Counted from the first letter of the stretch, positions 26,237 through 35,697 are shown. The stretch: DNA of 64,000 bases from JADLHS01 sp039806955 (GCA_039806955.1 JBDHQI010000010.1:68657-132656); one strand, 5' to 3'. Translations and numbers: made by a program. Notes: generated by a model not told the origin, from the letters alone.

Positions 26237-29200
26237 ATGAAGACTACAATCGTGCCCATGCTCGGAATGTTCGCGCTCAGCGGATGGGAGATCGCCTTGA
26301 TCCTGTTGAGCGCGCTGGTCAGCCTCGCCGTCCTGGTGGGAGTCATCCTGTTGGTGGTTTACCTGGTCCGGCGCACCTCCCCATCGCCCGCGGCGGCCAC
26401 CCCGCCAAAACCTCCCGGCGCTGCGGATAAACCGCCCGATGCTGCCGCCACTCAGATTCTCCCTTCGACCTGCCCGCAATGCGGCACCCCGCAGCCCTCC
26501 GGGACGCTGGCCGGCCTCTGCCCGGCCTGCCTGCTCAAGATGGGCGCACAAGCCGACACCGTGTTGGACGCCCGGCATCTGACATTCGTCCCGCCCACCG
26601 TGGCCGAACTCGCACCGCTGTTTCCGCAACTGGAAATCCTGGAACTGATCGGCAAAGGCGGCATGGGCGCGGTTTACAAGGCGCGCCAGAAACAACTGGA
26701 CCGCCTTGTCGCCCTGAAAATTCTCCCGCCCGGCATCGGCAACGATCCGACCTTTGCCGAACGCTTCGCCCGCGAAGCCAAGGCGTTGGCGAAGCTGAAT
26801 CATCCCGGCATTGTGACGTTGTTCGAGTTTGGTCATGTCACGACGCCCTCTCTCCCCGCGTCCCTCTCCCATCCGATAGGAGAGGGTGGACAAAGGCCGG
26901 GTGAGGGTTGTCTCTACTTCTTCCTCATGGAATTCGTGGACGGCGTCAATCTGCGGCAGTTGCTGCACGCCGGCCGGGTGTCCGCGCGCGAGGCCCTGGC
27001 CATCGTGCCGCAGATTTGCGACGCACTCCAGTTCGCGCACGACCAGGGCATCGTGCATCGGGACATCAAGCCGGAGAACATTTTGCTCGATCGCCGGGGG
27101 TGCGTGAAGGTGGCGGATTTCGGACTGGCGAAGATTGTGGGCAACAACGCGCCCCTCACCCCGTCCCTCTCCCCATCCGATGGGGAGAGGGTGGCGAAGC
27201 CGGGTGAGGGGTCGCCGGTTCTCACCGATGCCGGCAAAGTCATGGGCACGCCGCAATACATGGCGCCCGAGCAACGCGAGAACCCCGCCGAGGTGGATCA
27301 TCGCGCCGACATTTACGCGCTGGGCGTGGTGTTTTATCAGATGCTCACCGGCGAGCTGCCCGGAAAGAAAATCGAGCCGCCATCGCGGAAGGTTACGATT
27401 GATGTGCGGCTGGATGAAGTGGTGCTACGCGCGTTGGAAAAGCAGCCCGGGCTTCGCTACCAGCAAGCCAGCGTCCTCAAGACGCGGGTGGAGACGATTG
27501 CCGCCGAGAAAGACACGATCCGCGGAGCGTCCCCTACAAGCTCCGCTTTTGTACTGCTTGCGAAGGCCGGATTCGTCTGCGCTTATGGTTTGTTGATCTT
27601 GTTGCTGGTGCAGTCGTATTCCCAATTACCTGATCCGGTGGCCTGCCATTTTGGCGCGGACGGTCAGGCCGACGGGTGGTTGTCGCGGCAGAGTTATTTT
27701 ATCCTGGTCGCGGGCCTGCCGCTGTTTCTGGGCGGCTTGTTTTGGTTAATTGCCCGGCAGGGCGTTCATTTTCCTCGGGCCATCAACATTCCTCGGCGCG
27801 ATTACTGGCTCGCCCCGGAACGCCGGGCGCGCACTTCCGACCTGTTGTTGTGCTGGCTGCTGTGGCTGGGCACGCTGTTGACCGGTCTCATTGGCGGAAC
27901 GCATGAGCTTACCGTGCAGGCAAATCAGGTCCAGCCGCCGCAGCTTGCAACGGGCGACCTGCTGGCGCTCCTCGTCAGCTTCTCCCTTGCCTTGTTGATT
28001 TGGGTCGCCGGACTGCTCATGCGGCTGGCGGAAACGGGAGACCGCAAACCGAGGTCGGCGGAAATGCTCCAACCTCATCAGGTCTCTGCCGCCCGCCCAA
28101 TCCGCTTGGTCACTGCATTGTTCCTCCTTGCGGGCTTGTGGAGTCTGTTGGACGTGCTTTGCCACAATGGCTTTCGCAGTGTCTCCATTGCGCCGGCGAC
28201 GTTGGGCTTGGCGATCGGCGTTGGCTTGTTGAATCGGCGCGAGTTTTGTCGGCGCATGGCGGTCTTGGTCACGGCGGCCACTTTCATCGGGTGGCTGATC
28301 GGCATCGGCTGGTTGTTCGGCAAAGCCTTCGGGCTTTTCAACCGGTTCGATGTCGTCGTCAAAATTCTTGGTCACCCCATGGATAACCGCATTGGCGCGG
28401 CACTGGCCTTTCTGTTCATGTTCGGCTCGATTCTGCTGACGGCCTGGATCTTTCTGGTTTTGATGCGGGACGAAGTGCGGGCTGAATTTTCCCAACCCGG
28501 GCAACGCCCGCGTTCGTGGCTCGAATGGAGCTTGTTGCTTTTGGTGGTGTTGGTCATGGCGGGCGTCATCCGGTTGCCCATCTCGAACCCGCTGCAAACG
28601 GGCTTCTACTTCATGAGCCACGCGCGGATTGATGAAAAGACCGCCCCGATCGAAAGTCCCAGCGCAGGACAAGCGACCCCGGATAAATTGCCTACAAAAA
28701 CCATTCTGTTGGCGCGCGCGACCAACCAACTTGTCGGCGCCACCACGGACACGCGCACCGTGAGTGTCTGGACGGATTCTACCGTGTTCCCCGGGGAAAT
28801 TCTACAGACGTTCGTCAGAAAGCCGGATGGAACGGTCGGCAACGGCGGAAAGTTTCTGGCCATCCGGGTCCAAGGCGGCAAAGCCAGCACGTCCGTCTCG
28901 TGCAATTGGTTTTTCATGGAAGCCGAAGGCTTTGGTACGGTTGAAGCGGAGCAGGCCACCACTCAAATCCGCAAGCATTTCATCCAACGCCCCCTGACAT
29001 TGCAGGCGCGAACGCCGCTGGAGTTGTTCTGCGTCACCAACTCGCACGGCGGCACGCTTGCGGGCTTGATTCAATATGACCAACCCACGCCTGCGACACC
29101 GGACGCGACAGGCAAGGTGAAGGTTGTCGTAGCCATTCAACAAGTTTTGGGGGTTGGGCCGAGGATTGGATACTCCGCCCGGGTGCCGCCTGGCTACCGA

Positions 29201-29959
29201 TTGCAGGCCATGTCGCCGGACGGTGAGGCCGACACCCGCACTCCGGCCGGGCCGCAGGATTTTAGCAGTTCCTGGCACTGGCCCTTTCGCCCGGGACAAT
29301 CCCCGGCCTCATCTGACGCCTTCATCTGGCATGTGCCGCATCAACCCCAAACCAGCGGGAACGCAGCAATGTTGCCGCAGCGCGCCTTGCGGGGCGGCAA
29401 CATCGCCGTCCCGCTCCGCTTTCCGGGCCAACCGAAGTTTGAATCCTTCGAGGTGGTACTGGGTGAACCCAAATTGCTCTTTACGATCACCAACGGCCCC
29501 GCTGATGTCCGGCGCGGATTTTTGGAATTAGTCGGCCCGGAGCCGGCCACCCCGGTTCTCAACCGCGACCAAATCATCGTCGAAGACCTCGCGTTGCAGA
29601 TGATTGTCGCTATTCGCGAGCGGGATGACACGAAATTACGGGCGTTGGCCAGCGACCGCATCAAGGGCTGGCCGGAGGCATTGCCACAGTTCGCCGTCGA
29701 ATTACGCGAGCATTACCGGCAAAGCACCGGCGACGAAGGGTTCGATTTGCGCGCCAATGGATCATTGGTGGATGGGGATTTTGCGGCGGTTCGTTGTTCT
29801 GGCCCGGCGGCGTTGCAAGGAAAGTGTCTGGTGCTGTTTTTCAATAAAACCGCCGGGGGCTGGCACAATTGTTCCCTGCGCGCCGCGACGAATGATGTTC
29901 CGCTGGATCAATTATTGACGACTTTGAAAAGGCAAATGGAAAGGAAGAACCAGCCATGA
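26237..29959 (+). CDS. Membrane Ser/Thr protein kinase with in-frame palindromic inserts
   Basis: From ATG 26237 the 1,240-residue protein has a TM helix (about 17-45), a zinc ribbon (CPQC ... CPAC near 79-98), and a Hanks-type kinase domain: G-loop GKGGMGAVYKA, VALK lysine, VHRDIKPENILL, DFGLAK and MAPEQ. These catalytic residues are all present. After the kinase come a DUF1648-like segment (LPDPVACHFGADGQADGW), several TM helices, and a periplasmic C-terminal region. Two dispersed palindromes are translated in frame inside the kinase domain, one before the hinge strand and one in the activation segment after DFG. A third repeat follows the kinase domain. The sigma factor gene starts 90 bp downstream, suggesting a signalling pair. 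A TTG at 26207 would extend the N-terminus by 10 residues. Confidence 0.9.
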   Translation: MKTTIVPMLGMFALSGWEIALILLSALVSLAVLVGVILLVVYLVRRTSPSPAAATPPKPPGAADKPPDAAATQILPSTCPQCGTPQPSGTLAGLCPACLLKMGAQADTVLDARHLTFVPPTVAELAPLFPQLEILELIGKGGMGAVYKARQKQLDRLVALKILPPGIGNDPTFAERFAREAKALAKLNHPGIVTLFEFGHVTTPSLPASLSHPIGEGGQRPGEGCLYFFLMEFVDGVNLRQLLHAGRVSAREALAIVPQICDALQFAHDQGIVHRDIKPENILLDRRGCVKVADFGLAKIVGNNAPLTPSLSPSDGERVAKPGEGSPVLTDAGKVMGTPQYMAPEQRENPAEVDHRADIYALGVVFYQMLTGELPGKKIEPPSRKVTIDVRLDEVVLRALEKQPGLRYQQASVLKTRVETIAAEKDTIRGASPTSSAFVLLAKAGFVCAYGLLILLLVQSYSQLPDPVACHFGADGQADGWLSRQSYFILVAGLPLFLGGLFWLIARQGVHFPRAINIPRRDYWLAPERRARTSDLLLCWLLWLGTLLTGLIGGTHELTVQANQVQPPQLATGDLLALLVSFSLALLIWVAGLLMRLAETGDRKPRSAEMLQPHQVSAARPIRLVTALFLLAGLWSLLDVLCHNGFRSVSIAPATLGLAIGVGLLNRREFCRRMAVLVTAATFIGWLIGIGWLFGKAFGLFNRFDVVVKILGHPMDNRIGAALAFLFMFGSILLTAWIFLVLMRDEVRAEFSQPGQRPRSWLEWSLLLLVVLVMAGVIRLPISNPLQTGFYFMSHARIDEKTAPIESPSAGQATPDKLPTKTILLARATNQLVGATTDTRTVSVWTDSTVFPGEILQTFVRKPDGTVGNGGKFLAIRVQGGKASTSVSCNWFFMEAEGFGTVEAEQATTQIRKHFIQRPLTLQARTPLELFCVTNSHGGTLAGLIQYDQPTPATPDATGKVKVVVAIQQVLGVGPRIGYSARVPPGYRLQAMSPDGEADTRTPAGPQDFSSSWHWPFRPGQSPASSDAFIWHVPHQPQTSGNAAMLPQRALRGGNIAVPLRFPGQPKFESFEVVLGEPKLLFTITNGPADVRRGFLELVGPEPATPVLNRDQIIVEDLALQMIVAIRERDDTKLRALASDRIKGWPEALPQFAVELREHYRQSTGDEGFDLRANGSLVDGDFAAVRCSGPAALQGKCLVLFFNKTAGGWHNCSLRAATNDVPLDQLLTTLKRQMERKNQP
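26846..26908. repeat. Dispersed palindrome, copy 1, translated in frame in the kinase
   Basis: The core is an 8-bp stem (26862-26869 with 26879-26886) around a loop ATCCGAT-like, with looser outer arms. Its 21 codons encode a Pro/Ser/Gly-rich insert between FEFGHVTT and CLYFFLMEF. The same element recurs at 27152-27211. Confidence 0.85.
27152..27211. repeat. Dispersed palindrome, copy 2, translated in the activation segment
   Basis: Sixty bases (exactly 20 codons) with a 10-bp inner stem (27165-27174 with 27182-27191, 7-nt loop ATCCGAT) and a 10-bp outer stem (27152-27161 with 27202-27211). It is inserted between DFGLAKIVGNNA and SPVLTDAGKVMGTPQYMAPEQ. Confidence 0.9.
27522..27546. repeat. 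Short GC-rich palindromic repeat in the kinase gene
   Basis: Arms 27522-27527 and 27541-27546 are complementary (6 bp) around GCGTCCCCTACAA-type sequence. It is read through as part of the linker after the kinase domain and looks like another dispersed repeat. Confidence 0.5.
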
Positions 29960-30048
29960 CAGAATGAACGGGAGAGGAATAAAACTCATTCCCTTGCCGA
30001 ACATTCCCCTGCCTTTCGCTACCGATTTATGATTACCTGCCCCGGTCA

Positions 30049-30798
30049 ATGACTTCGGAACAATCAAGCCAGCCCTCGTCCGTCCCGCATGACATCTTCG
30101 CCACGACGCATTGGACGGTGGTGCTCGCGGCGGGCCGACGACACGAACCCCAGTCCGACCGTGCGTTGGAGGCGTTGTGCCAGACTTATTGGTTTCCGCT
30201 CTACGCCTACGTGCGGCGGCACGGCCACGCGAAGGCGGATGCGGAGGATCTGGTGCAGGCGTTCTTCGCGCGGTTTCTGGCGAAGAATTATCTCGCGGGC
30301 TTGAGTGCCGAGCGCGGGCGGTTTCGCGCCTTCCTGCTCGCGGCGTTGAAAAACTTCCTCGTCAACGAGTGGAAACATGCCGGCCGCCAGAAACGCGGCG
30401 GCGGCGTGAAGCCGTTGTCGCTCGACTGGCAAACGGCGGACACGAAGTTCCAATCCGTCGCGGCAACCGAGCCGGGCCCGGACCGGGCCTTTGATCGCGA
30501 GTGGGCATTGGCGCTGTTGGGGAAGGTCATCGAGCGATTGCAAGCCGAGTGTGAAACCGACGGCAAGGGAAAGTTGTTTGAACAGTTGAAGGCGTTTCTC
30601 GCCGCCGGCAAAGGCGAGACGGCGCAGGGCGAAGTCGCCAGGGCGCTCGGCATGGAGGAAGGCGCGGTGCGGGTGGCGGTGCATCGGTTGCGCAAGCGGT
30701 ATCGCCAGTTGTTGCGCGACGAGATTGCCAATACGCTGTCCGATCCGGCCCTGGTGGACGAGGAGATGCGGGCGTTGTTCGGAGCCTTTGCGGTTTAA
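30049..30798 (+). CDS. ECF-type sigma factor paired with the kinase
   Basis: The 249-residue protein starts with FATTHWTVVLAAGR and contains sigma region 2 (LCQTYWFPLYAYVRRHGHAKADAEDLVQAFFARFL) and region 4 (GEVARALGMEEGAVRVAVHRLRKRYRQLLRDEI). This subtype is abundant in Planctomycetes and Verrucomicrobia and is often next to Ser/Thr kinases, as it is here. No anti-sigma factor is visible, so control by phosphorylation is a reasonable guess. It starts 90 bp after the kinase gene in the same direction. Confidence 0.88.
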   Translation: MTSEQSSQPSSVPHDIFATTHWTVVLAAGRRHEPQSDRALEALCQTYWFPLYAYVRRHGHAKADAEDLVQAFFARFLAKNYLAGLSAERGRFRAFLLAALKNFLVNEWKHAGRQKRGGGVKPLSLDWQTADTKFQSVAATEPGPDRAFDREWALALLGKVIERLQAECETDGKGKLFEQLKAFLAAGKGETAQGEVARALGMEEGAVRVAVHRLRKRYRQLLRDEIANTLSDPALVDEEMRALFGAFAV

Positions 30799-30880
30799 TC
30801 AGAGTTCCAACGGCCGCAGCCATTCATGCTGATTCATCTTCGGCCATTGAAATCCACGTCGGACCATCGCCCCGGCGCCG

Positions 30881-32545
30881 CTACCACTGCTTCCCGTCGG
30901 CCTTCGTGCCGCAGAGATTGACCTTGATGCCGAGCGCCTGGGCCAGGGCGGCTTTGGCGTAGAGGCATTGATCGGCGGCGGCGGCGTTACGGGCATACGC
31001 GCAGTGAACGTGGTTCGCCTGATGTTTGGCCATCATCTGATCGCGTGTCACTCCGTAGGTCACGGCGTGCATGATGGGCCATTGCCAGGTGGTGGCCTGC
31101 CAGCGCCGCTCGGTTTCTGCGCGTGGCAGCCGGACGACCTTGCCGCGTCCGATATCCAGGTGCAAAGCGTCGTCCGCCACGTGGATGCGGGACCAGACAA
31201 TCTCGCCCGGTCGGGAAACGCCCCGCAACGTGCTGCCGCCTTTCGGGAAATACATGGGCGGTTGTCGGAAGCCTTCCGCGCCTTTCCAGCCGCCGATCAG
31301 GTGTGCCGGGGGCACGCTGCCGCTGATTTCGAAAACCCACACGTAATCCTTGACGGTGCCGGATTGATCCCAATCTCCCCAACGCAAATCGTGCAATGTA
31401 TTTTCCGGCGGCTGTTTCAAGGCTTCGTGGACGCGCTGGGTAAGCAATCCATCCAGACCCGCACACTCGTCCGCTTCGTTGAAATGCGTCAACGGTTTAC
31501 CGGCGTAAAGCATGCGTTTGCCGTCCCGCGATTTTACCGGCGGCCGATCTGCGTTATTAAGCGTGCCTTCCACCAAATCGCTGGCAGGCAGCAAATCTTT
31601 CAACCCCTGCTGATATTGAATGCCGATGCAGTCGCAGCCGAAGTCCGCCGCGATCCGCACCGCCGCGATGTAAGTTTTGCACTGCCAGAGAATTTGCCGC
31701 TCGGTGAGATCGGTGGCGTCGTTCGGGCCGGTGTGAAATTTCATTCCCTGGCGTCGATACCATTGGTAAACCGCGTGGGCTTCACTGTCCCGCACTTGTG
31801 TCGCGCCGTAGTAAAGTGCGGATTGACTCAAACGCTCTTTGAAGATGCCGGTGGCATGCAACAAATGATCCGGAATAATGGCATTGAACATGCCCATGCA
31901 ACCTTCGTCAAAAACGCCCATGATCGCCTTGTCGCGCCGCAATTGCGCGGCGAGGCTTTCGCCGAGTCGCCGCGCGCCGGCGGGCACTTTGATCTGGGTC
32001 AAGGGCTTGACGTGCTGGGTCGGATGTGAGCAACGACCCGTTTTGAGCCATTGCCGCAGCCGGGTCTTGAAATACGCGTCCGTGAAATTTTCACTCCAAA
32101 GCGTGGAATACATCACCCCCTGTTTGGTCAGCGAGCCATTCAAATTCAGCATGCCCACCAGGCCGGGCCAGGTGCCTGACCAATTCGCCACGGTGAGGAT
32201 CGGGCCGCGATGCGTGGTCAAGCCGGCCAGAACGTGATGCGAGTATTGCCAGACGGATTCGGCCACCATCAACGGCGCGTCGGGATCCAGGTGGCGGAAC
32301 ACTTCCATCCCGCGCCGTTGTGAATCAATGAAGCCATGTTTGGCGACCGGATCGTAAGCATGACCCCGCACCACTTCGTAGCCCTCCGCCCGGAGGGCGG
32401 CACCCAAAGCGCCCTCCATTTCCTTTTGCGCGGGCCAACAAACGCGATTGGCCGAAAGCCGCAGGTCGCCGCTGGCGACGAGTTGCACTTGATGTTTCTT
32501 GAGACGCGGAAAGCTCCGTCCGGTTCGATTCGTGTTTTTGGCCAT
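30881..32545 (-). CDS. L-fucose/L-arabinose isomerase-like protein
   Basis: This 554-residue protein has the layout of the fucose isomerase superfamily: N-terminal Rossmann-like domains (PLMVAESVWQYSHHVLAGL, GPILTVANWSGTWPGLVGMLNLNG), a central EGCMGMFNAIIPDHLL and a C-terminal domain with THFNEADECAGLDGLLTQRV and WPIMHAVTYG. The predicted reaction is aldose-ketose isomerisation. The divergent neighbour is a fucose permease-like transporter, which supports a role in L-fucose or a similar deoxy sugar. The sequence is diverged from enterobacterial FucI, so the exact sugar is open. Confidence 0.8.
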   Translation of the reverse strand: MAKNTNRTGRSFPRLKKHQVQLVASGDLRLSANRVCWPAQKEMEGALGAALRAEGYEVVRGHAYDPVAKHGFIDSQRRGMEVFRHLDPDAPLMVAESVWQYSHHVLAGLTTHRGPILTVANWSGTWPGLVGMLNLNGSLTKQGVMYSTLWSENFTDAYFKTRLRQWLKTGRCSHPTQHVKPLTQIKVPAGARRLGESLAAQLRRDKAIMGVFDEGCMGMFNAIIPDHLLHATGIFKERLSQSALYYGATQVRDSEAHAVYQWYRRQGMKFHTGPNDATDLTERQILWQCKTYIAAVRIAADFGCDCIGIQYQQGLKDLLPASDLVEGTLNNADRPPVKSRDGKRMLYAGKPLTHFNEADECAGLDGLLTQRVHEALKQPPENTLHDLRWGDWDQSGTVKDYVWVFEISGSVPPAHLIGGWKGAEGFRQPPMYFPKGGSTLRGVSRPGEIVWSRIHVADDALHLDIGRGKVVRLPRAETERRWQATTWQWPIMHAVTYGVTRDQMMAKHQANHVHCAYARNAAAADQCLYAKAALAQALGIKVNLCGTKADGKQW

Positions 32546-32673
32546 AACAATTGTCGTAACGAAATGAACTTGCTGGTTGTTTAATCTTTATTCTACCGAC
32601 CGCATAGGGAATACACCCGGCGCGCGGCCAAAGAAATCATTTTCTCGCGGCCACAGGCTTGACGCCTTCCATC

Positions 32674-32691
32674 GCTTTCGGTACCGATAGC
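32674..32691. promoter_or_regulatory. 18-bp palindrome in the divergent sugar-gene promoter region (possible operator)
   Basis: An 18-bp palindrome with one mismatched pair lies between the isomerase and permease genes, about 130 bp before the isomerase ATG and 80 bp before the permease ATG. Its size fits a LacI- or GntR-type operator. No regulator gene is adjacent. A TTGACG at 32659-32664 might be a -35 element, but I see no convincing -10. Confidence 0.3.
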
Positions 32692-32772
32692 CCTGATCAT
32701 TGTGCAGCCTCATTGTTTAGTTAAAACCGCCGGCGCCTGTGAACGGGTTGCTGTCGCCATCCCCCGCAACGC

Positions 32773-34752
32773 ATGAACCAACCGAAGCCCAGCATGTTCG
32801 TCCTGGCCAATGGCAGGAGCGTTTTCTTCACCTTTCTCCTGGTCAGCTCGTTATTTCTGCTCTGGGGATTTTGCAACGGGATGATTGACGTGATGGACAA
32901 ACATTTTCAGGAGGAATTGAAGCTGAGTCTTTCGCAATCCGCCTGGGTGCAGTTTGCACATTATCTGGGATACTTTCTCATGTCGCTGCCGGCGGGCTGG
33001 CTGGCCACCCGACTGGGCTACAAAGGCGGCATCATCGCCGGCTTGCTGATGGTGGCCGTGGGCGGATTCTGGTTCATTCCGGCAACCAAGATCGCCGCGT
33101 TCTGGGCCTTCTTGACCGGGGTTTGCGTCATCGCCTCCGGTCTCACCTTTCTGGAAACCGTGGCCAATCCCTACACCACGGTACTCGGCGCGCCGCGCTT
33201 TGCCGCTACGCGCATCAACATTGCGCAATCCTGCAACGGGGTGGGCTGGATTTTCGGCCCCATTGCCGGCAGCGCGTTCTTTTATGGCACGGACGCTGCC
33301 GGGCGTAGCACCGGCGCGCAGACGCTGTGGATTCCCTACGCTGGCGTCGCGGTGGGGGTTTTGATTCTGGCCGTTGTGTTCTTCTTCGCACCCATCCCGG
33401 ACGTGAAAACCGATGAGCCACAAGCTGACGATGCAAAAACGGATGCTGACGTCGGCGCAGGTATGGAACGAAGGATCAATCGCAAATCCGTTTACGTTTT
33501 GTTGCTGCTGAACGCGGGAGTGTTGATCGGTATCTTTGGCATGATCTCGTGGTTGATTCTGGAGGTCGTGGGAGCGGGCCAACCGGCTTTGACTCTCGCT
33601 GGCTGGTTGCCGCGCCTGCCTGGCATGACGCTAAACCCGGATTCAGCCCTGTTGCTGGGGCTCTTTTGGGTGGGGGCGGTCTGTCTGATTCTGGCCGCCA
33701 TCAAACTGGCGGTCACCGTAAAGAAGATTTCCCCGCAAAGCATCTGGGCGCATGAACATTTCACCGGCGCCACGCTGGCACAATTCGTCTATGTGGCGGC
33801 CCAAGCGGGTATTTTCAGTTTTCTGATCAATTATCTGGTTTCCGAACCGCCCGCCTTGCCCAACTCCTGGTTGACGGAGCGAACGAAAAATTGGTTTGAA
33901 GTCAAAACGGCTTTTTCCGCCCATGACTTCAAAGATCTGTCGGCACTGGCGCATCGGCTGAGCGACAAAGCGGATGCGCTTTCAGCTTTTCTGGCGGCAA
34001 ATTTATCGCCGGCCACGACCAAGACGTTGAACGAGTTCCAATCCGGCACTGCCGGTGCGGCCGCCTTGCGCGTGGCCTTGACGCAGGACCTGAACAGTCT
34101 CGTGCTCAAGCAACAGCTCTACACGCCGGAACGATTTGCTGGCGTGACCCTTTCCGACCCGACCCGGGAACTGTTGGCGTCAGCGTCCGAGTTGCACAGT
34201 TCCGCGCGTTTAAATCGTCTGCTCCTGGCGGAAGCGTATCCGGGGGTGCTGACCTTTCACGACGGGGCTCTGGCCATCACCAACCAACTGGCGGCGCAAC
34301 TGGTTTCGTTCGGGTTCATCTGTTTTTTAATTGGGCGCATTACGGGTGCGTTCTTGCTGAAAAAATTCTCCGCGCACAAAGTGGTTGGTCTGTACGGAGT
34401 ATTGAACGTCATCGCCTGTCTGTTGATTTTCCTCAAGCTGGGCTGGCTTTCGGTGGGGTGCGTCTTCCTCACGTATTTCTTCATGTCCATCATGTTTCCC
34501 ACCATTTTCGCGTTGGGTATTTTTGGCCTCGGCAGCAAGGCCAAGGGCGCGGCGGCGTATATCGTCATGGGTATCATGGGCGGGGCCATCCTGCCCAAAC
34601 TCATGGGCGCGGTGGCGGATCATTACGACATGTCCCGCGCTTTCATTGTCCCGCTCTTGTGCTTCGCGCTGATTACGCTTTACGGCTACGCCTGGCCGAA
34701 GTTGAGCCAGGCGGAAGCGTTGCATGACGTTCGTCACACCGGGGGACATTGA
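32773..34752 (+). CDS. fucP: FucP-like MFS sugar permease with large insert
   Basis: The N-terminal half is a typical FucP/glucose-galactose transporter: LLWGFCNGMIDVMDKHFQEEL, LPAGWLATRLGYKGGI, FLETVANPYTTVLG, RINIAQSCNGVGWIFGPIAG. The C-terminal half ends with GRITGAFLLKKFSAHKVVGLYG and IMFPTIFALGIFGLG. At 659 residues it is about 220 longer than FucP: one extra hydrophobic segment pair lies near 240-330, and a helical, mostly hydrophilic loop of about 130 residues (NSWLTERTKNWFEVKTAF to LTFHDGALAITNQ) separates two late helices. It should be a proton-coupled sugar importer in the inner membrane. Confidence 0.87.
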   Translation: MNQPKPSMFVLANGRSVFFTFLLVSSLFLLWGFCNGMIDVMDKHFQEELKLSLSQSAWVQFAHYLGYFLMSLPAGWLATRLGYKGGIIAGLLMVAVGGFWFIPATKIAAFWAFLTGVCVIASGLTFLETVANPYTTVLGAPRFAATRINIAQSCNGVGWIFGPIAGSAFFYGTDAAGRSTGAQTLWIPYAGVAVGVLILAVVFFFAPIPDVKTDEPQADDAKTDADVGAGMERRINRKSVYVLLLLNAGVLIGIFGMISWLILEVVGAGQPALTLAGWLPRLPGMTLNPDSALLLGLFWVGAVCLILAAIKLAVTVKKISPQSIWAHEHFTGATLAQFVYVAAQAGIFSFLINYLVSEPPALPNSWLTERTKNWFEVKTAFSAHDFKDLSALAHRLSDKADALSAFLAANLSPATTKTLNEFQSGTAGAAALRVALTQDLNSLVLKQQLYTPERFAGVTLSDPTRELLASASELHSSARLNRLLLAEAYPGVLTFHDGALAITNQLAAQLVSFGFICFLIGRITGAFLLKKFSAHKVVGLYGVLNVIACLLIFLKLGWLSVGCVFLTYFFMSIMFPTIFALGIFGLGSKAKGAAAYIVMGIMGGAILPKLMGAVADHYDMSRAFIVPLLCFALITLYGYAWPKLSQAEALHDVRHTGGH

Positions 34753-34832
34753 GCGCAACGAATCGGTTGCGTCCTCGCCAGTCGGCGCGTTTCGCGGCTG
34801 ACAATGACCCTGGAATCAAGGAAGCTTCCCGC

Positions 34833-35246
34833 ATGAGCGCGCTCCCGGTCAGCACGGAAAAGGAAAATCAGCTCGCGCAACGCATGGCGGCGTTGGGAAT
34901 CCAGGAAGCCGATCTGGAGGAATCTTTTGTCCGCTCGGGCGGTCACGGCGGCCAGAACGTCAACAAGGTCGCGACCTGCGTGGTGCTGTTGCATCGGCCA
35001 ACGGGGCTTCAGGTCAAGTGCCAGAAAACCCGTCAACAAGGCCTCAACCGCTTTCTGGCGCGACGGTTGTTGCTGGAAAAGCTCGAAGCGGAGCGACACC
35101 GGGAACGAACCGTCGCCCAGGCGCACGCAGCCAAATTACGACGGCAGAAACGCAAGCGCAGTCGCGCGGCCAAGGAACGGATGCTGGCCGAAAAAGCGCA
35201 ACGCGCGCGCAGGAAAGCGGATCGCCGTCCACCGCGATGGGATTGA
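34833..35246 (+). CDS. Peptide chain release factor-like protein (GGQ domain only)
   Basis: The 137-residue product has the class I release factor catalytic motif in SGGHGGQNVNKVATCVVL and a long basic C-terminal tail (RRQKRKRSRAAKERML), but no codon-recognition domain. This is the layout of ribosome rescue factors such as ArfB/YaeJ or related RF-like proteins, which hydrolyse peptidyl-tRNA on stalled ribosomes. The start at 34833 is preferred because AAGGAAG lies eight bases upstream; a TTG at 34749 overlaps the permease gene. Confidence 0.85.
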   Translation: MSALPVSTEKENQLAQRMAALGIQEADLEESFVRSGGHGGQNVNKVATCVVLLHRPTGLQVKCQKTRQQGLNRFLARRLLLEKLEAERHRERTVAQAHAAKLRRQKRKRSRAAKERMLAEKAQRARRKADRRPPRWD

Positions 35247-35353
35247 CGCGCAGTTCCGCAATGCGCCACGAAACTTTCACTTTCGCCTGTGAACCGCAAC
35301 CGACCTGAACCGAGGGGCTTCGCGCGTTCCTCACACAAGTTACACGCGGCGGC

Positions 35354-35575
35354 TCAATAGCCATGTCGGACGAGCCAATAGACTGTCGCCATCAAGGCAA
35401 CGCAAGCAAGCGACATCCAAAACCACGACTCGACAAAATAGGAAAGCGCGATCATCACCAAACCGCCGATCATGGGAGGCATGGTCTGTTGCTTTTTGCC
35501 GTAGATGAAGTAACCCACGCCAATCGAGCCCCACAGCAGCGAGGCAAACAGGAATTTTGCATCCAATAAATTCAC
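35354..35575 (-). CDS. Small membrane protein, three hydrophobic segments
   Basis: From a GTG at 35575, with GGAG five bases upstream, the 73-residue protein has segments FLFASLLWGSIGVGYFIYG, MIGGLVMIALSYFVESW and FWMSLACVALMATVYWL. The GSIGVGYFIYGKKQ motif is found in small conserved bacterial membrane proteins annotated vaguely as amino-acid transport-like. The function is unknown. It is convergent with the release-factor-like gene. Confidence 0.65.
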   Translation of the reverse strand: MNLLDAKFLFASLLWGSIGVGYFIYGKKQQTMPPMIGGLVMIALSYFVESWFWMSLACVALMATVYWLVRHGY

Positions 35576-35697
35576 AATCGCTCCGTCAGCTTGCCGCAGT
35601 CCGCGCGCTTTGGCCAGTTTTCCGAACGACCGGATAGCCGCCCGGCAAACGCAAAGCCCATCTTGCGCCAATGGCGTAAAAAACCTAGGCTGGCGCG

